Part shown: piece after piece, positions 7,636 to 16,769 of the stretch
Layout of the letters: the number at the start of each line of letters is the position of its first letter
Position numbering within the stretch: position 1 is the first letter of the stretch
DNA from: Hyphomicrobiales bacterium
GTDB lineage: Bacteria; Pseudomonadota; Alphaproteobacteria; Rhizobiales; Rhizobiaceae
Length of the DNA: 64,000 nucleotides
Direction: 5' to 3'
NCBI GenBank assembly: GCA_900472395.1
Contig: UCHV01000016.1
Location: 62,001-126,000 of the forward strand
Position numbers and translations under genes: made by a program
Notes under the pieces: generated by a model
The model's database searches: none
What the model saw: only the letters and a program-made list of their open reading frames with translations
What the model was told of the DNA's origin: nothing

Positions 7636-9399
7636 ATGGCGCAGATGACCGAAAGCGACGACCTGGTCGCGAAACTCGATATCGATTCCGCGAATTTCGG
7701 TTTCCTCGCACAATTGCGCATGATGCTCGGGGCCTTCTGGGGCACAAAGATCAAGGGCCGGATCATCGCGCTTGCCATCGCGCTGCTCGTCATCATTCTT
7801 GCTACGACTTACGCCCAGTACCGTCTCAACAGCTGGAACGCGCCGTTCTACGACAGCCTGCAGCGACGCGATCTCGATGCCTTCCTCGTGCAACTCGAAG
7901 TGTTTGCGGTCATTGCCGGCGTCCTTCTGGTGCTGAACGTCATCCAGGCCTTTCTCAACCAGATGATGGCGCTCTACATGCGCGAAGGGGTCACCCGCGA
8001 TCTCATCGACCAGTGGATGAAAGCCGGACGGGCGATAAAGCTGACCAATTTCGGTGCCATCGGCATCAATCCGGATCAGCGCCTGCACGAAGACGCGCGC
8101 AATCTGGCGGAAATCACCACGGCGCTCTCCATCGGTCTCGTCAGCTCCTCGATCCTGCTTGTCAGTTTCATCGGCGTGTTATGGGAAATTTCGGCGGACT
8201 TCGCCTTCGACCTTTACGGCCACCACATCGCCATTCCCGGCTACATGGTCTGGGCCGCCCTCATCTATGCCGGTTCCGCTTCACTGCTCAGCAGCTTTGT
8301 CGGCCGCAATCTGCCCACCATCAATGCCGACCGTTATTCCAAGGAAGCCGAACTGCGCTTCTCGCTGATGCACGCCAACGAGAACCTTGCCTCGATCACC
8401 CTTGCGCGCGGTGAAGAAAGCGAACGTGGCCAGATCCAGAATGCGGTCACCACGGTTCTCGCCGTCATCAAACGGCAGGCGCTGGCCATCACCAACCTGA
8501 CCTGGGTTTCCTCCGGTTTCGGATGGCTGACGCTGGTGGCGCCGATCCTGATCGCCTCGCCGGTCTATTTCAACGGCATGTTGTCCTTCGGCTGGCTGAT
8601 GGTGGCGGTCGGCGCGTTCACGCAGGTCAATGCGGCGCTTCGCTGGTATATCGACAACTTCCGCCAGATCGCCGACTGGAAGGCGGCACTTTATCGCGTC
8701 TCCACCTTCCGCAAGGCGTTGCTGGAAATGGATTCATCCGATGCCACGCAATCGGACCTGAAACACACCTACGGTCAGGACCAGAAGATCGTCCTGAGCA
8801 AGCTCTGCATCCTGCCAGGCCCTCCCGGCACGCCGACCGACCGTGGCCTGAAAATCCCCGAAAGCGAGATCGTCATCGAACCCGGCGAACGGGTGATGGT
8901 CAATGGCGATGCCAGCGTGAACCGCCATCTCCTGTTCCAGGCACTGGCGGGCCTTTGGAACTGGGGCAAGGGCGAGATAACGCTGCCGCCGCAGGCCGAT
9001 ATCCTGTTCATGCCGCAGAAACGTTATTTCCCCGACACCCCGATGCGCGCCGCCGTCGCCTATCCCCGCGATCCGGCAAGTTTCGACGATGCAACGATCC
9101 GGGATGCCCTGACACGCGCCGGGTTGGAAAGGCTGGCATCGGATCTCGACCGGCACGAGCGCTGGGACCGCGTTCTCGAAGAAGACGACCAGGCACGACT
9201 GCGTCTCGCCAACGTGCTTCTGACGGCACCGAAATGGCTGATCCTCGACGATGCTATGGAAGGGCTGGAGCCGGAAACACAGGAGGAAATCCTGAAGGTG
9301 ATGGCCGAAATGAAGGATACCGCCATCATCTATATCGGCCGCCAGGAACTTTTCCAGGAAATCATGAACGCGCGCGCCATCCACCTGCAGCCGTTGTAA
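7636..9399 (+). CDS. SbmA/BacA-YddA-like ABC transporter with degenerate ATPase domain
   Basis: A 587-residue fusion of a six-helix ABC_membrane_2 (SbmA/BacA-like) domain, about residues 30-330, with a C-terminal ABC ATPase-like domain from about 395. Landmarks RLNSWNAPFYDSLQRRD and the AEITTALSIGLVSS region place it in the YddA/BacA family, whose members move peptides, bleomycin or cobalamin. The ATPase motifs are all altered. The Walker A position reads NGDASVNRH and lacks the lysine; the signature reads LEEDDQARL instead of LSGGEQQ; Walker B ends LILDDAMEGLE, with Asp for the catalytic Glu; the switch region reads YIGRQE without the usual His. The frame is intact, so this looks like a conserved non-hydrolysing paralogue, not a decayed gene. 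Confidence 0.85.
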   Translation: MAQMTESDDLVAKLDIDSANFGFLAQLRMMLGAFWGTKIKGRIIALAIALLVIILATTYAQYRLNSWNAPFYDSLQRRDLDAFLVQLEVFAVIAGVLLVLNVIQAFLNQMMALYMREGVTRDLIDQWMKAGRAIKLTNFGAIGINPDQRLHEDARNLAEITTALSIGLVSSSILLVSFIGVLWEISADFAFDLYGHHIAIPGYMVWAALIYAGSASLLSSFVGRNLPTINADRYSKEAELRFSLMHANENLASITLARGEESERGQIQNAVTTVLAVIKRQALAITNLTWVSSGFGWLTLVAPILIASPVYFNGMLSFGWLMVAVGAFTQVNAALRWYIDNFRQIADWKAALYRVSTFRKALLEMDSSDATQSDLKHTYGQDQKIVLSKLCILPGPPGTPTDRGLKIPESEIVIEPGERVMVNGDASVNRHLLFQALAGLWNWGKGEITLPPQADILFMPQKRYFPDTPMRAAVAYPRDPASFDDATIRDALTRAGLERLASDLDRHERWDRVLEEDDQARLRLANVLLTAPKWLILDDAMEGLEPETQEEILKVMAEMKDTAIIYIGRQELFQEIMNARAIHLQPL

Positions 9400-9424
9400 C
9401 GGCCGCAGGGGCGGCGGCAAATAC

Positions 9425-11335
9425 TCAGTCCAGCAAGGCGCGCATCTGGGTCGCCAGTTCACGCGCGGTATAGGGTTTTTTCAGCCAGGCCGAATGTTCG
9501 GCAAACTGGCGCAGCGCCACATCGGGCTCCGCAAAACCCGAGGTGAACAGCACCTTGATATCCGGGCGGCGTGTACGCACTTCCTGCGCCAGCTTATCGC
9601 CCGACATGCCGGGCATGGCGACATCGGTGAACAGAAGCACGATTTCCGGGTGGTCGCCCAGGATTTCCAGCGCCTCCACGCCACCGCCAGCTTCATGAAC
9701 GGTGTAGCCCGCAGCTTCCAGCCTTGCCACGGCGATACGCCGCACGCGCGCATCATCCTCCACCACAAGCACCGGCTCGTGACCGGCGGCGATGGCCGGC
9801 TGTTCCGATGCGGCCACGGAATCGTCCGGTGCCAATGAGTGCCGTGTGACGGAAGGCAGGAAAAGCCGCAGGCTTGTACCCTGCCCGAGCTCGCTTTCCA
9901 GCTGGATATGACCGCCCGACTGGCGCACGAAACCATAGACCATGCTCAGGCCCAGCCCGGTTCCGCCGCCGCCATGCTTGGTGGTGAAGAACGGTTCGAA
10001 GGCCCGCACCTTCACATCCTCGCTCATGCCCATGCCGGTATCGGTGACGGCGATCAGCACATATTCGCCGGCCCGCATTTCCGGGTACATCTGCGCATAA
10101 TCCTGATCGAGATAAACGCGACTGACCTCGATCGACAGCTCGCCGCCTTCCGGCATGGCGTCACGGGCGTTGAGGGTCAGGTTCAAGAGCACGTTCTGCA
10201 ACTGCGGCCCATCGACCAGCGCTTCGTTGGCGCCCCCGGTCACGACCGTTCGCAGCTCGATGCGATCTCCGATCGTGCGCCGGACAAGCTCGGAGAAACT
10301 GGCGATCATCTGGCCGAGATCGGTCAGTTTCGGGTTGAGCGGCTGCTTGCGACCGAAGGCCAGCAACTGGCCGGTCAGCTTGGCGCCGTCATCGGTCGCG
10401 CCCTGTGCCTCGCGCAGGAGAACCTGAACCTTCGGATCGGTCACCTTTGCCTCGGCGATTTCGAGATTGCCGCTGATGATGGTGAGAAGATTGTTGAAAT
10501 CGTGCGCAAGGCCGCCGGTCAGCTGGCCGATCGCTTCCATCTTCTGCGCCTGGCGCAGTTCTTCCTCGATCTTGTGGCGGCTGGTGAGATCGCGCACGAA
10601 ACCGGTGAATACACGCTTGCCGTTCGACAAGGCCTCACCGACCGCCAGTTCCATCGGGAACGTGGTGCCATCCTTGCGCTGCCCCTTCACCACGCGGCCG
10701 ATGCCGATGATCCGGCGATGGCCGGTGGAGAGATATTTGCTGATATAACGGTCGTGATTGTCACGATCCGGATTGGGCATCAGCATGGAAACGTTACGGC
10801 CCTCGACCTCGCTTGCCTGATAACCGAACAGGTCTTCGGCGGCCGAGCTGAAAGAGGTGATGATACCGACCTCATCGATGACGACCATGGCTTCCGGCAC
10901 GGTCTGCAGGATGGAGCGGAAATGCGCCTCGCGCGCGGCGAGATCCTCACGGATGGTCGCGGCAGCTTCGAAATCCTCGTTGACCTGCATGATCAGCGGC
11001 GGCTGGTCATCGACCTGCGGCAGGTGCAGCCAGCGGCTGAGAACGGAAATCGGATGGCCGTCCCGGTGACGATAGACAAGATTACCCTTCCAGCGCCCGG
11101 ACATGCGAATGACGGCATCGATCTCGGGAATGGACAAGGCCTCTTCCGGCGCCAGTATATCGGTGAAATTTTTGCCCACCGCTTCCGATGCCGACCAACC
11201 GAACAGCCTGCCGCTGCCGGTGCTCCAGTTGCGGATCACGCCATCGGCATCGTGCACGACGATATGCAGCGGGTCGAGAGCGGAAAGCCTGAGGGCGAGG
11301 TCGCCCTCGCCCTGTCCGATGATTTGGTCGTCCAT
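9425..11335 (-). CDS. Hybrid FixL-like heme-PAS sensor histidine kinase
   Basis: A protein of about 636 residues: PAS1 (about 20-115), PAS2 (about 140-255), HisKA/HATPase (about 262-495) and a C-terminal receiver (about 520-635, FTDVAMPG phosphoacceptor). PAS2 closely follows the FixL heme domain: [19 protein letters not shown], then [19 protein letters not shown]. The His at residue 194 and Arg at 214 (ATG numbering) are 20 apart, as are the proximal His and distal Arg of Bradyrhizobium FixL. The kinase histidine lies in GLAHDFNN near 278. No membrane segment is seen, so it is a soluble hybrid kinase. I chose the ATG at 11335; an upstream TTG at 11347 is possible. It follows the FixK-like gene by 23 bp. 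Confidence 0.87.
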   Translation of the reverse strand: MDDQIIGQGEGDLALRLSALDPLHIVVHDADGVIRNWSTGSGRLFGWSASEAVGKNFTDILAPEEALSIPEIDAVIRMSGRWKGNLVYRHRDGHPISVLSRWLHLPQVDDQPPLIMQVNEDFEAAATIREDLAAREAHFRSILQTVPEAMVVIDEVGIITSFSSAAEDLFGYQASEVEGRNVSMLMPNPDRDNHDRYISKYLSTGHRRIIGIGRVVKGQRKDGTTFPMELAVGEALSNGKRVFTGFVRDLTSRHKIEEELRQAQKMEAIGQLTGGLAHDFNNLLTIISGNLEIAEAKVTDPKVQVLLREAQGATDDGAKLTGQLLAFGRKQPLNPKLTDLGQMIASFSELVRRTIGDRIELRTVVTGGANEALVDGPQLQNVLLNLTLNARDAMPEGGELSIEVSRVYLDQDYAQMYPEMRAGEYVLIAVTDTGMGMSEDVKVRAFEPFFTTKHGGGGTGLGLSMVYGFVRQSGGHIQLESELGQGTSLRLFLPSVTRHSLAPDDSVAASEQPAIAAGHEPVLVVEDDARVRRIAVARLEAAGYTVHEAGGGVEALEILGDHPEIVLLFTDVAMPGMSGDKLAQEVRTRRPDIKVLFTSGFAEPDVALRQFAEHSAWLKKPYTARELATQMRALLD

Positions 11336-11358
11336 GCCGTATTCCAATCCTGGCCCTT

Positions 11359-12111
11359 TCAGTGCGGCCAGATCGCCTGCCGCATCTTCGGCTCGCGGTC
11401 GATCGCTTCTTCGTAACTATCGCCATCGCCACAGAGCGCAAGCAGTTTTCCCGGCTTGCAGATTGCAAAATCGTGACGGCCTTCCGGGCTGATCACACCG
11501 CGCGAGACGAGCTTGGTGATGGTGCGCGATACCGTTTCAATGGTGAGGCCGAGATAATCGGCCATGTCGAGACGGCTCATCGGCAGATGAATGCGGCGGC
11601 CGATAGGATGGCAGCCATGCAGGCGGCGGGCAAGCAGCATCAGGAAGGTGGAGACACGTTCCTCGGCGCTCTTGCGCGACAGAAGCACCATCTGATCCTG
11701 TGCGGTTGCCATCTCGTCACAGACGCGGGCAAAAAACTGCGGGCGCAGGTCCGGCCATTTTTCCAGCGCTTCCTGGAAAGGCTTGCGCGCCAGACGACGC
11801 AGGCGAACCGGGGTAACGGCCTCGGCGCTGTAGAGATAACGATCCTTCAGCGACAGACCGACGAGATCGCCGGCATAAAGAAAGCCGGTGATGACGCGGC
11901 GGCCATCGGCAATAATCTTGAAGACGCGAAGAACACCTTCCGAGACCTTGAAAACGTGGTCGGCCTGATCGCCTTCCCAGAAAACGCCTTCACCGGCTTC
12001 AAAAGATTCGCGCGGTACTGAACAAAAAAGCTCTTCCAGCCGTTCCGGCTGCGGAGCAAGCCTTGCGGCAGCTACTTGTTTTGCTTCAGCACTATATGCA
12101 ACCGACAGCAT
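11359..12111 (-). CDS. Crp/Fnr-family regulator, FixK-like
   Basis: A 250-residue regulator with a cyclic-nucleotide-like beta-barrel (about 30-140) and a C-terminal winged helix (about 165-235). [19 protein letters not shown] is characteristic of FixK/FnrN proteins. The recognition helix [11 protein letters not shown] carries the E..SR pattern that reads TTGAT half-sites. Only one N-terminal cysteine is present (LFCSVP), so the Fe-S cluster of true Fnr/FnrN is not expected; it resembles FixK. The ATG at 12111 has AGGGG about 9 bases upstream. A longer frame to 13296 runs antisense through the response regulator gene and was rejected. It heads an operon with the hybrid FixL-like kinase. Confidence 0.87.
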   Translation of the reverse strand: MLSVAYSAEAKQVAAARLAPQPERLEELFCSVPRESFEAGEGVFWEGDQADHVFKVSEGVLRVFKIIADGRRVITGFLYAGDLVGLSLKDRYLYSAEAVTPVRLRRLARKPFQEALEKWPDLRPQFFARVCDEMATAQDQMVLLSRKSAEERVSTFLMLLARRLHGCHPIGRRIHLPMSRLDMADYLGLTIETVSRTITKLVSRGVISPEGRHDFAICKPGKLLALCGDGDSYEEAIDREPKMRQAIWPH

Positions 12112-12188
12112 CACGTAATCCCCTGAAACCCAATGGCATTTGACAGGTTCCGTTTTGCTGCGTCGCGGTGACACGTTGATGCCGTACA

Positions 12189-12230
12189 TGTAACCGTGCG
12201 TTAAATTGTGTAACAGGGTGTAACAGAGAC
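12189..12230 (+). promoter_or_regulatory. Phased TGTAAC direct repeats, candidate OmpR-type regulator site
   Basis: TGTAAC occurs at 12189, 12209 and 12219. The last two sit in 10-bp direct repeats TGTAACAGGG and TGTAACAGAG. Intervals of 20 and 10 bp place all copies on one DNA face, as expected for OmpR/PhoB-family dimers. The block lies 17-58 bp before the response regulator ATG, suggesting autoregulation, and in the divergent promoter shared with the FixK-like gene. Confidence 0.5.
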
Positions 12231-12246
12231 TTTGGACGGGTTGCGA

Positions 12247-12987
12247 ATGGCGAAGATCGAAAAACGGGCAGACCACATCCTCATCGTTGATGACGAGGCA
12301 AGAATTCGCCAGATGGTGGCTCGTTACTTCGAGGACGAAGGTTTCGTGGTTCATGGCGCCGCCGATGGTGCGGGCATGCGCAAGATGCTGGCCGAACACA
12401 CGATCGACCTGATCCTGCTCGATCTCGTGCTGCCGCAAAGCGAGGACGGTTTGACGCTGGCACGCGAAATCCGCACCAATTCCGATATCCCGATCATCAT
12501 GCTGACCGGCCGCGACGATGTGCTCGATCGTATCGTCGGGCTCGAAGTCGGTGCCGACGATTACATGGCGAAACCCTTCCATCTGCGCGAGGTTCTGGCA
12601 CGTGTGCGCAGTATTCTGCGCCGCCGCCGTCCGGTGGAAGCCCACGCCGCGGAACCGTCGGACACGATAGAATTCGACGGCTGGAAACTCGAGCAATCGC
12701 GCCGCCGCCTGCTCGATCCGAGCGGGCAGGAGATCGAACTGACCACCGGCGAGTTCGACATGCTCACCGTGCTTGCCCGCAATGCCGGCCGGGTTCTCAC
12801 CCGCGAAGTGCTGATGAACCAGACGCGAGGGCGCGATCTGGACGTATTCGACCGCTCGATCGATGCCCAGGTGGCACGTCTGCGCAAAAAGATCGAGGCC
12901 GATCCGGCCAAGCCGCATCTTATCCGCTCGGTGCGCGGTGTCGGTTACATGTTTGCGGGTGCAATGTCGCCGGAGACGAGATCCTGA
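12247..12987 (+). CDS. OmpR/PhoB-family response regulator (orphan)
   Basis: A 246-residue two-domain response regulator. The receiver (about 10-125) has acidic residues IVDDE, the phosphoacceptor in LILLDLVLP and the lysine in MAKPFHLREVL. The C-terminal winged helix (about 145-238) shows TTGEFDMLTVLARNAGRVLTRE and IRSVRGVGYMF. GGACGGG precedes the ATG at 12247; an upstream TTG at 12232 is less likely. No cognate kinase adjoins it on the same strand. The hybrid FixL-like kinase across the divergent promoter already has its own receiver, so partnership is possible but unproven. Confidence 0.9.
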   Translation: MAKIEKRADHILIVDDEARIRQMVARYFEDEGFVVHGAADGAGMRKMLAEHTIDLILLDLVLPQSEDGLTLAREIRTNSDIPIIMLTGRDDVLDRIVGLEVGADDYMAKPFHLREVLARVRSILRRRRPVEAHAAEPSDTIEFDGWKLEQSRRRLLDPSGQEIELTTGEFDMLTVLARNAGRVLTREVLMNQTRGRDLDVFDRSIDAQVARLRKKIEADPAKPHLIRSVRGVGYMFAGAMSPETRS

Positions 12988-13009
12988 ATCTTGCCTCCGG
13001 CGATAGGCA

Positions 13010-14797
13010 TCAGCGCAACGTCTCGATGACGGGTGTTTCCAGAAGCTTGCCGGTGATGACGTCTGCGACGCCCCGGTCAGTCTGGTGAGGCCCGGCATTA
13101 CAGGCGAGCGTTGCGCCGAAGCATGCCTTGAAAACGAGATAAGGCGGCTGCCATTCGACAATGGTGTCCATGGCCGAACGAACGGCCGCGAAACCGTCTG
13201 CGATTTTGCCCAATGGGGCATCGGAAACCAGCCCCGAAAGAGGCAATGGCAGGATGGCGATGACCTTGCCTTCCGAAGCGACGGCCAAACCGCCACCCGC
13301 TTCGATCACGGCATTGGCGGCGACGGCCATATCTGCCGCATTGCCGCCGAACACGGTGAGGTTATGGCTGTCATGCGCAACCGTGGTCGCGAACGCGCCG
13401 CGCCAATTGCCCCAGTTACCGAGGAAACCGACCTTGGTCGAGGTTTCCGCAACGCCGTGACGATGTGTGACGGCAATCATCGTGGTGCCTTCAGGCGGCA
13501 CGACATAACCATCCACGACGTCGGCCTCGGCCTCGGCCCATTGCGTGAAGCGCGGACGGTCGATGACCGCAAGTTTCACCCGCGAACCGTTCGACGCGAC
13601 ACGGAAGTCGTTTTCGGTGAGCGACGACAGCTTGACGGAATCCGCCAGCGGCCCCGTGTCGATCAACGGTGTCGCCACCGTCATCCGGCCCGCCTTCGCA
13701 ACCTCGGTTCCGCTTGCAAAAACATGGCGGGCGCGAAAATCTGCCAGATCCTCGAAGATGACGATATCGGCACGGCGACCGGCGGCGATCAGGCCGAGAT
13801 CGGCGCGGTCGAGACGGTTCGAGGCATTGATCGTGGCGGCCTTCAGCGCCCATTCCGGCTTCATGCCGTAACGCACCAGCCGGCGCACGACGTCATCGAG
13901 ACCGCCGCCCTTCACCAGATCGTCGGGGAAGACATCGTCGGTGCATAATGTCAGCGAAGACGGAAGGTGGCCGAGCGCGTTCAGCGCCTCGACGAATTCC
14001 GGCAGGAGATGATCGTGCGAGCCGCGCAATTCGATGGTGAGGCCAGCGCGCAGCTTTTCCATCAGGTCGGCAGCGGAGGTCAGTTCGTGATCGGAGGTGA
14101 CACCGGCCACCATGAAGGCAGAGAGATCGCCACCGGTCAGGCCGCGCGCATGGCCGCAGACCAGCTTTTCGGACGTCAGGGCGGCCTGCATGATGGCGGC
14201 CATGCGCGGTTCGCGGCTCACAACATCGCGCATGTTCATGACCTCGGCGAGACCGCCGATCTTAGGCCAGAGAAGCAGCTCCTCGATGACGGCGGCATCG
14301 AAATCGGCACCGGCCGTCTCGAAGCCCGGAGCCGACGGCACGCAGGACGGCGCCAGCACGACGGAACGCAGCGGCAGTTCCTTGACCGCCTCGACCGCCC
14401 AGCGGACGCCATCGACGCCGTGAACATTGCCGAATTCATGTGGATCCCAGACGATGGTGGTGACACCGCGCGGCATGACGGATGCGGCGTAGGTTGCAGG
14501 CGTCACCATCGAGCTCTCGATGTGCATATGCGTATCGATCAGCCCCGGCGTGATGAATGCGCCCTTGGCGTCGATGATTTCATCTGCATCCGAGCGGCTG
14601 CCCGGCGCATGAACGCTGGCGATGATCGGGCCGATCAGGCCGATATCGGCCGGGCGGCGCTCTTCGGTCATGACATCGACCAGCGTGCCGCCGGTAATAA
14701 GGATATCGAAGGGAATATCGCCGCGGGCAGCGGCAATGGCGCGGCTGCGCAGGTCGGGATCGGTAAATTTATGGACGTTGACAATGATCTCGTTCAA
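13010..14797 (-). CDS. ade: Adenine deaminase, TTG start
   Basis: A 595-residue amidohydrolase-superfamily enzyme of the bacterial adenine deaminase (Ade) type, converting adenine to hypoxanthine and ammonia in the cytosol. Metal ligands are visible in LIDTHMHIESSMVTP near residue 90, followed by WDPHEFGNVHG and VCGHARGL. The length and C-terminal domain (FLGNWGNWRGAFATTVAHDSHNL spans the region near 460) fit the family. The start codon at 14795-14797 is TTG with GGAGGG 6-8 bases upstream and overlaps the nucleoside hydrolase stop, so TTG is well supported. It is the last gene of the LacI-regulated operon and would act on adenine released by the hydrolase. Confidence 0.94.
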   Translation of the reverse strand: MNEIIVNVHKFTDPDLRSRAIAAARGDIPFDILITGGTLVDVMTEERRPADIGLIGPIIASVHAPGSRSDADEIIDAKGAFITPGLIDTHMHIESSMVTPATYAASVMPRGVTTIVWDPHEFGNVHGVDGVRWAVEAVKELPLRSVVLAPSCVPSAPGFETAGADFDAAVIEELLLWPKIGGLAEVMNMRDVVSREPRMAAIMQAALTSEKLVCGHARGLTGGDLSAFMVAGVTSDHELTSAADLMEKLRAGLTIELRGSHDHLLPEFVEALNALGHLPSSLTLCTDDVFPDDLVKGGGLDDVVRRLVRYGMKPEWALKAATINASNRLDRADLGLIAAGRRADIVIFEDLADFRARHVFASGTEVAKAGRMTVATPLIDTGPLADSVKLSSLTENDFRVASNGSRVKLAVIDRPRFTQWAEAEADVVDGYVVPPEGTTMIAVTHRHGVAETSTKVGFLGNWGNWRGAFATTVAHDSHNLTVFGGNAADMAVAANAVIEAGGGLAVASEGKVIAILPLPLSGLVSDAPLGKIADGFAAVRSAMDTIVEWQPPYLVFKACFGATLACNAGPHQTDRGVADVITGKLLETPVIETLR

Positions 14798-15729
14798 CGG
14801 CTTCCCTCCAGTCGCAATGTTTCAAGAATGATCGACCGCGCACGGTCGACCTCGATTGTCGCAGCATAAATGGCGTTAAATTCAGCTTTTTCGGCCCGCG
14901 CTTCGACCACCGTGCGGCCGCGCGTGACGGTGCCGGCAAGTTCGATATCGATGCGGGCCGGCCGCCACTCGACAAGGCTGTTTTCGACGAAGGCGACGGC
15001 AGCAACGGCATCGTAAAGCGACATGGCCGAGCGGCCGCGGTTGGTGGCGATAGCGATGAAACCATCCAGCAGATCGGCAATGAGGACCGCATTGCTACCG
15101 CCGGCAGCGCGCACCGGCTCGACATCGGCATGTGTTGCCAGAACCTTGCGGCAGAGGTCGAGATCGACCATCCTGAACGGAATGCCGTGCGCCAGAACGA
15201 TGGCGACGGCTTCGGGATCGGCGTAAGCGTTGAATTCGGCGGAGGCCGTATGATTGCCCGCTGTGACACCGCCGCCCATCCACACCAGATCGGTGATGCG
15301 GGCGGCAAGATCCGGCCGCGCCAGTGTGACGGCGGCAATATTGGTGAGCGGGCCGAGCGCCAGTATGCGGTGCGGGCCTTCACCCTCCAGCCAGCGGCAC
15401 AGGGCTTCGAACGCATCGCCCATGGCGGGCACCGGCACGTCCGGCAGGCGCTGGCCTGCAGTGGGCATGCCGTGATCGCTGAGGATGGAAGTTGCCGTTT
15501 CGAGCCTGCCGAGGACCGGCAACGCACGACCCGTATAGACCGGGAATTGCCAGCCGAAGGCGCTGACAGCCGCGGCGGCATTACGCTTCACCTGATCGAG
15601 CGGCGCGTTGCCGAGCACCAGCGATACGCCGTCGATGGCTCGTTGCGGGTGCGATCGGGCTGCGGCATCCACCACCATGATGGCGGCGATGTCGTCAAAG
15701 CCCATATCGGTGTCGATCCACACGCCCAT
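14794..15729 (-). CDS. Inosine/uridine-preferring nucleoside hydrolase family protein
   Basis: A 311-residue nucleoside hydrolase. The N-terminal calcium-binding aspartate cluster reads DTDMGFDD, with Met where most family members have Pro. ALGPLTNIAAVTLARPD and WMGGGVTAGNHTASAEFNAYADPEA are the expected later motifs. The enzyme cleaves the N-glycosidic bond of a nucleoside to base plus ribose. AAGGGCGGG before the ATG at 15729 is a good ribosome site. It overlaps adenine deaminase by 4 bp, implying a purine nucleoside such as adenosine as substrate; this is inferred from context. Confidence 0.92.
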   Translation of the reverse strand: MGVWIDTDMGFDDIAAIMVVDAAARSHPQRAIDGVSLVLGNAPLDQVKRNAAAAVSAFGWQFPVYTGRALPVLGRLETATSILSDHGMPTAGQRLPDVPVPAMGDAFEALCRWLEGEGPHRILALGPLTNIAAVTLARPDLAARITDLVWMGGGVTAGNHTASAEFNAYADPEAVAIVLAHGIPFRMVDLDLCRKVLATHADVEPVRAAGGSNAVLIADLLDGFIAIATNRGRSAMSLYDAVAAVAFVENSLVEWRPARIDIELAGTVTRGRTVVEARAEKAEFNAIYAATIEVDRARSIILETLRLEGSR

Positions 15730-15743
15730 GCCGCTACCCGCCC

Positions 15744-16769
15744 TTAACCGAATGTCCGAAGCGCTGCTGCGGCAGCAATCGGCAGGTCGAAAGCCAGTTC
15801 CGCGCCCAGTTCATGTGGGGGCAAAGCCGCATCCACTTCGGCCTTGATAGGGCCAAGCGACGTATCGAGCAGGTATTCGCGGCTATTGCCGGCAAAGGAT
15901 GCGCCGCGCACCGTTCCCTGGAAAGGACCTGAGCCCAGGGTGACCATGCGCGGCCGCCAGGCCAGCCCCGCCGCTATCGGGACTGGTCCGGAAAGTTCGA
16001 CCGGACCCTTCGGGGTCTTCAGTCGTCCGTCGGAAAGTTCGAAGATATTCTCAAAGCCAACGAAGTCCGCAACGAAGGCGGAAGTGGGGCGGTTATAGAT
16101 ATCTTCAGGGGATCCTATCTGCTCAATCGCTCCACGCTTCATCACAACTATGCGATCAGCAAGAGAAAGTGCCTCGCCCTGGTCGTGCGTGACGAAAATC
16201 ATCGTCACGCCGGTTTCCTTCTGCACGCGCTGCAACTCGGAGCGCATGTCGAGGCGCAGACGCGCATCGAGGTTGGAAAGCGGCTCATCGAGCAGCAGAA
16301 CCTTCGGTTCCATCACCATCGAGCGGGCAAGGGCCACACGCTGCTGCTGGCCACCGGAAAGTTCCCCCGGCTTGCGGTCCGCATAATCGGAGAGGCCGAC
16401 AGAGGTAATGCCTGCCTTGACACGCCTGTCGAGTTCGGCCGCCGGTGTCTTTTTCAGACGCAGACCGAAAGCGACGTTTTCATACACCGACAGATGCGGG
16501 AACAGCGCATAGGACTGGAACATCAGGCCGACATTGCGCTTGTTGGCCGAAACGCGGGTTATGTCGGCACCGTCCAGCTTCACATGGCCGGAAGCAGGCG
16601 ACAGCAGGCCGGCGATGGCGCGCATGGTCGTGGTCTTGCCGCAGCCCGAGGGCCCAAGAAATGCGACGAGTTCGCCCTTGCCGATTGTGAGGTTCAGGTC
16701 CTTGACGGCGACGGTATCGCCATAAGCGAGCGTCAGGTTTTCGAGGGTGAGGAATTTTGGATCAGACAT
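15744..16769 (-). CDS. ABC transporter ATPase (PotA-like)
   Basis: A 341-residue ATPase of the spermidine/iron/sugar subfamily. Walker A GPSGCGKTTT lies near residue 38, signature LSGGQQQRVALAR near 135, Walker B VLLLDEPLSNLDA near 158, H-loop IFVTHDQGEA and a C-terminal TOBE-like region (LAWRPRMVTLG onward). The ATG at 16769 (MSDPKF) overlaps the permease stop by 8 bp; an upstream ATG at 16799 would extend into the permease and was not chosen. It energises the importer of the purine-salvage operon. Confidence 0.9.
   Translation of the reverse strand: MSDPKFLTLENLTLAYGDTVAVKDLNLTIGKGELVAFLGPSGCGKTTTMRAIAGLLSPASGHVKLDGADITRVSANKRNVGLMFQSYALFPHLSVYENVAFGLRLKKTPAAELDRRVKAGITSVGLSDYADRKPGELSGGQQQRVALARSMVMEPKVLLLDEPLSNLDARLRLDMRSELQRVQKETGVTMIFVTHDQGEALSLADRIVVMKRGAIEQIGSPEDIYNRPTSAFVADFVGFENIFELSDGRLKTPKGPVELSGPVPIAAGLAWRPRMVTLGSGPFQGTVRGASFAGNSREYLLDTSLGPIKAEVDAALPPHELGAELAFDLPIAAAAALRTFG

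Noticed and set aside
12175..12190. TTGAT half-site considered as an Fnr/FixK box
   Set aside because: The second half (ATCAA at 4-base spacing) is missing. Only a half-site is present.
12112..13296. Upstream extension of the FixK-like frame by nearly 400 codons
   Set aside because: It runs antisense through the response regulator gene. The ATG at 12111 with AGGGG upstream gives a family-length protein.
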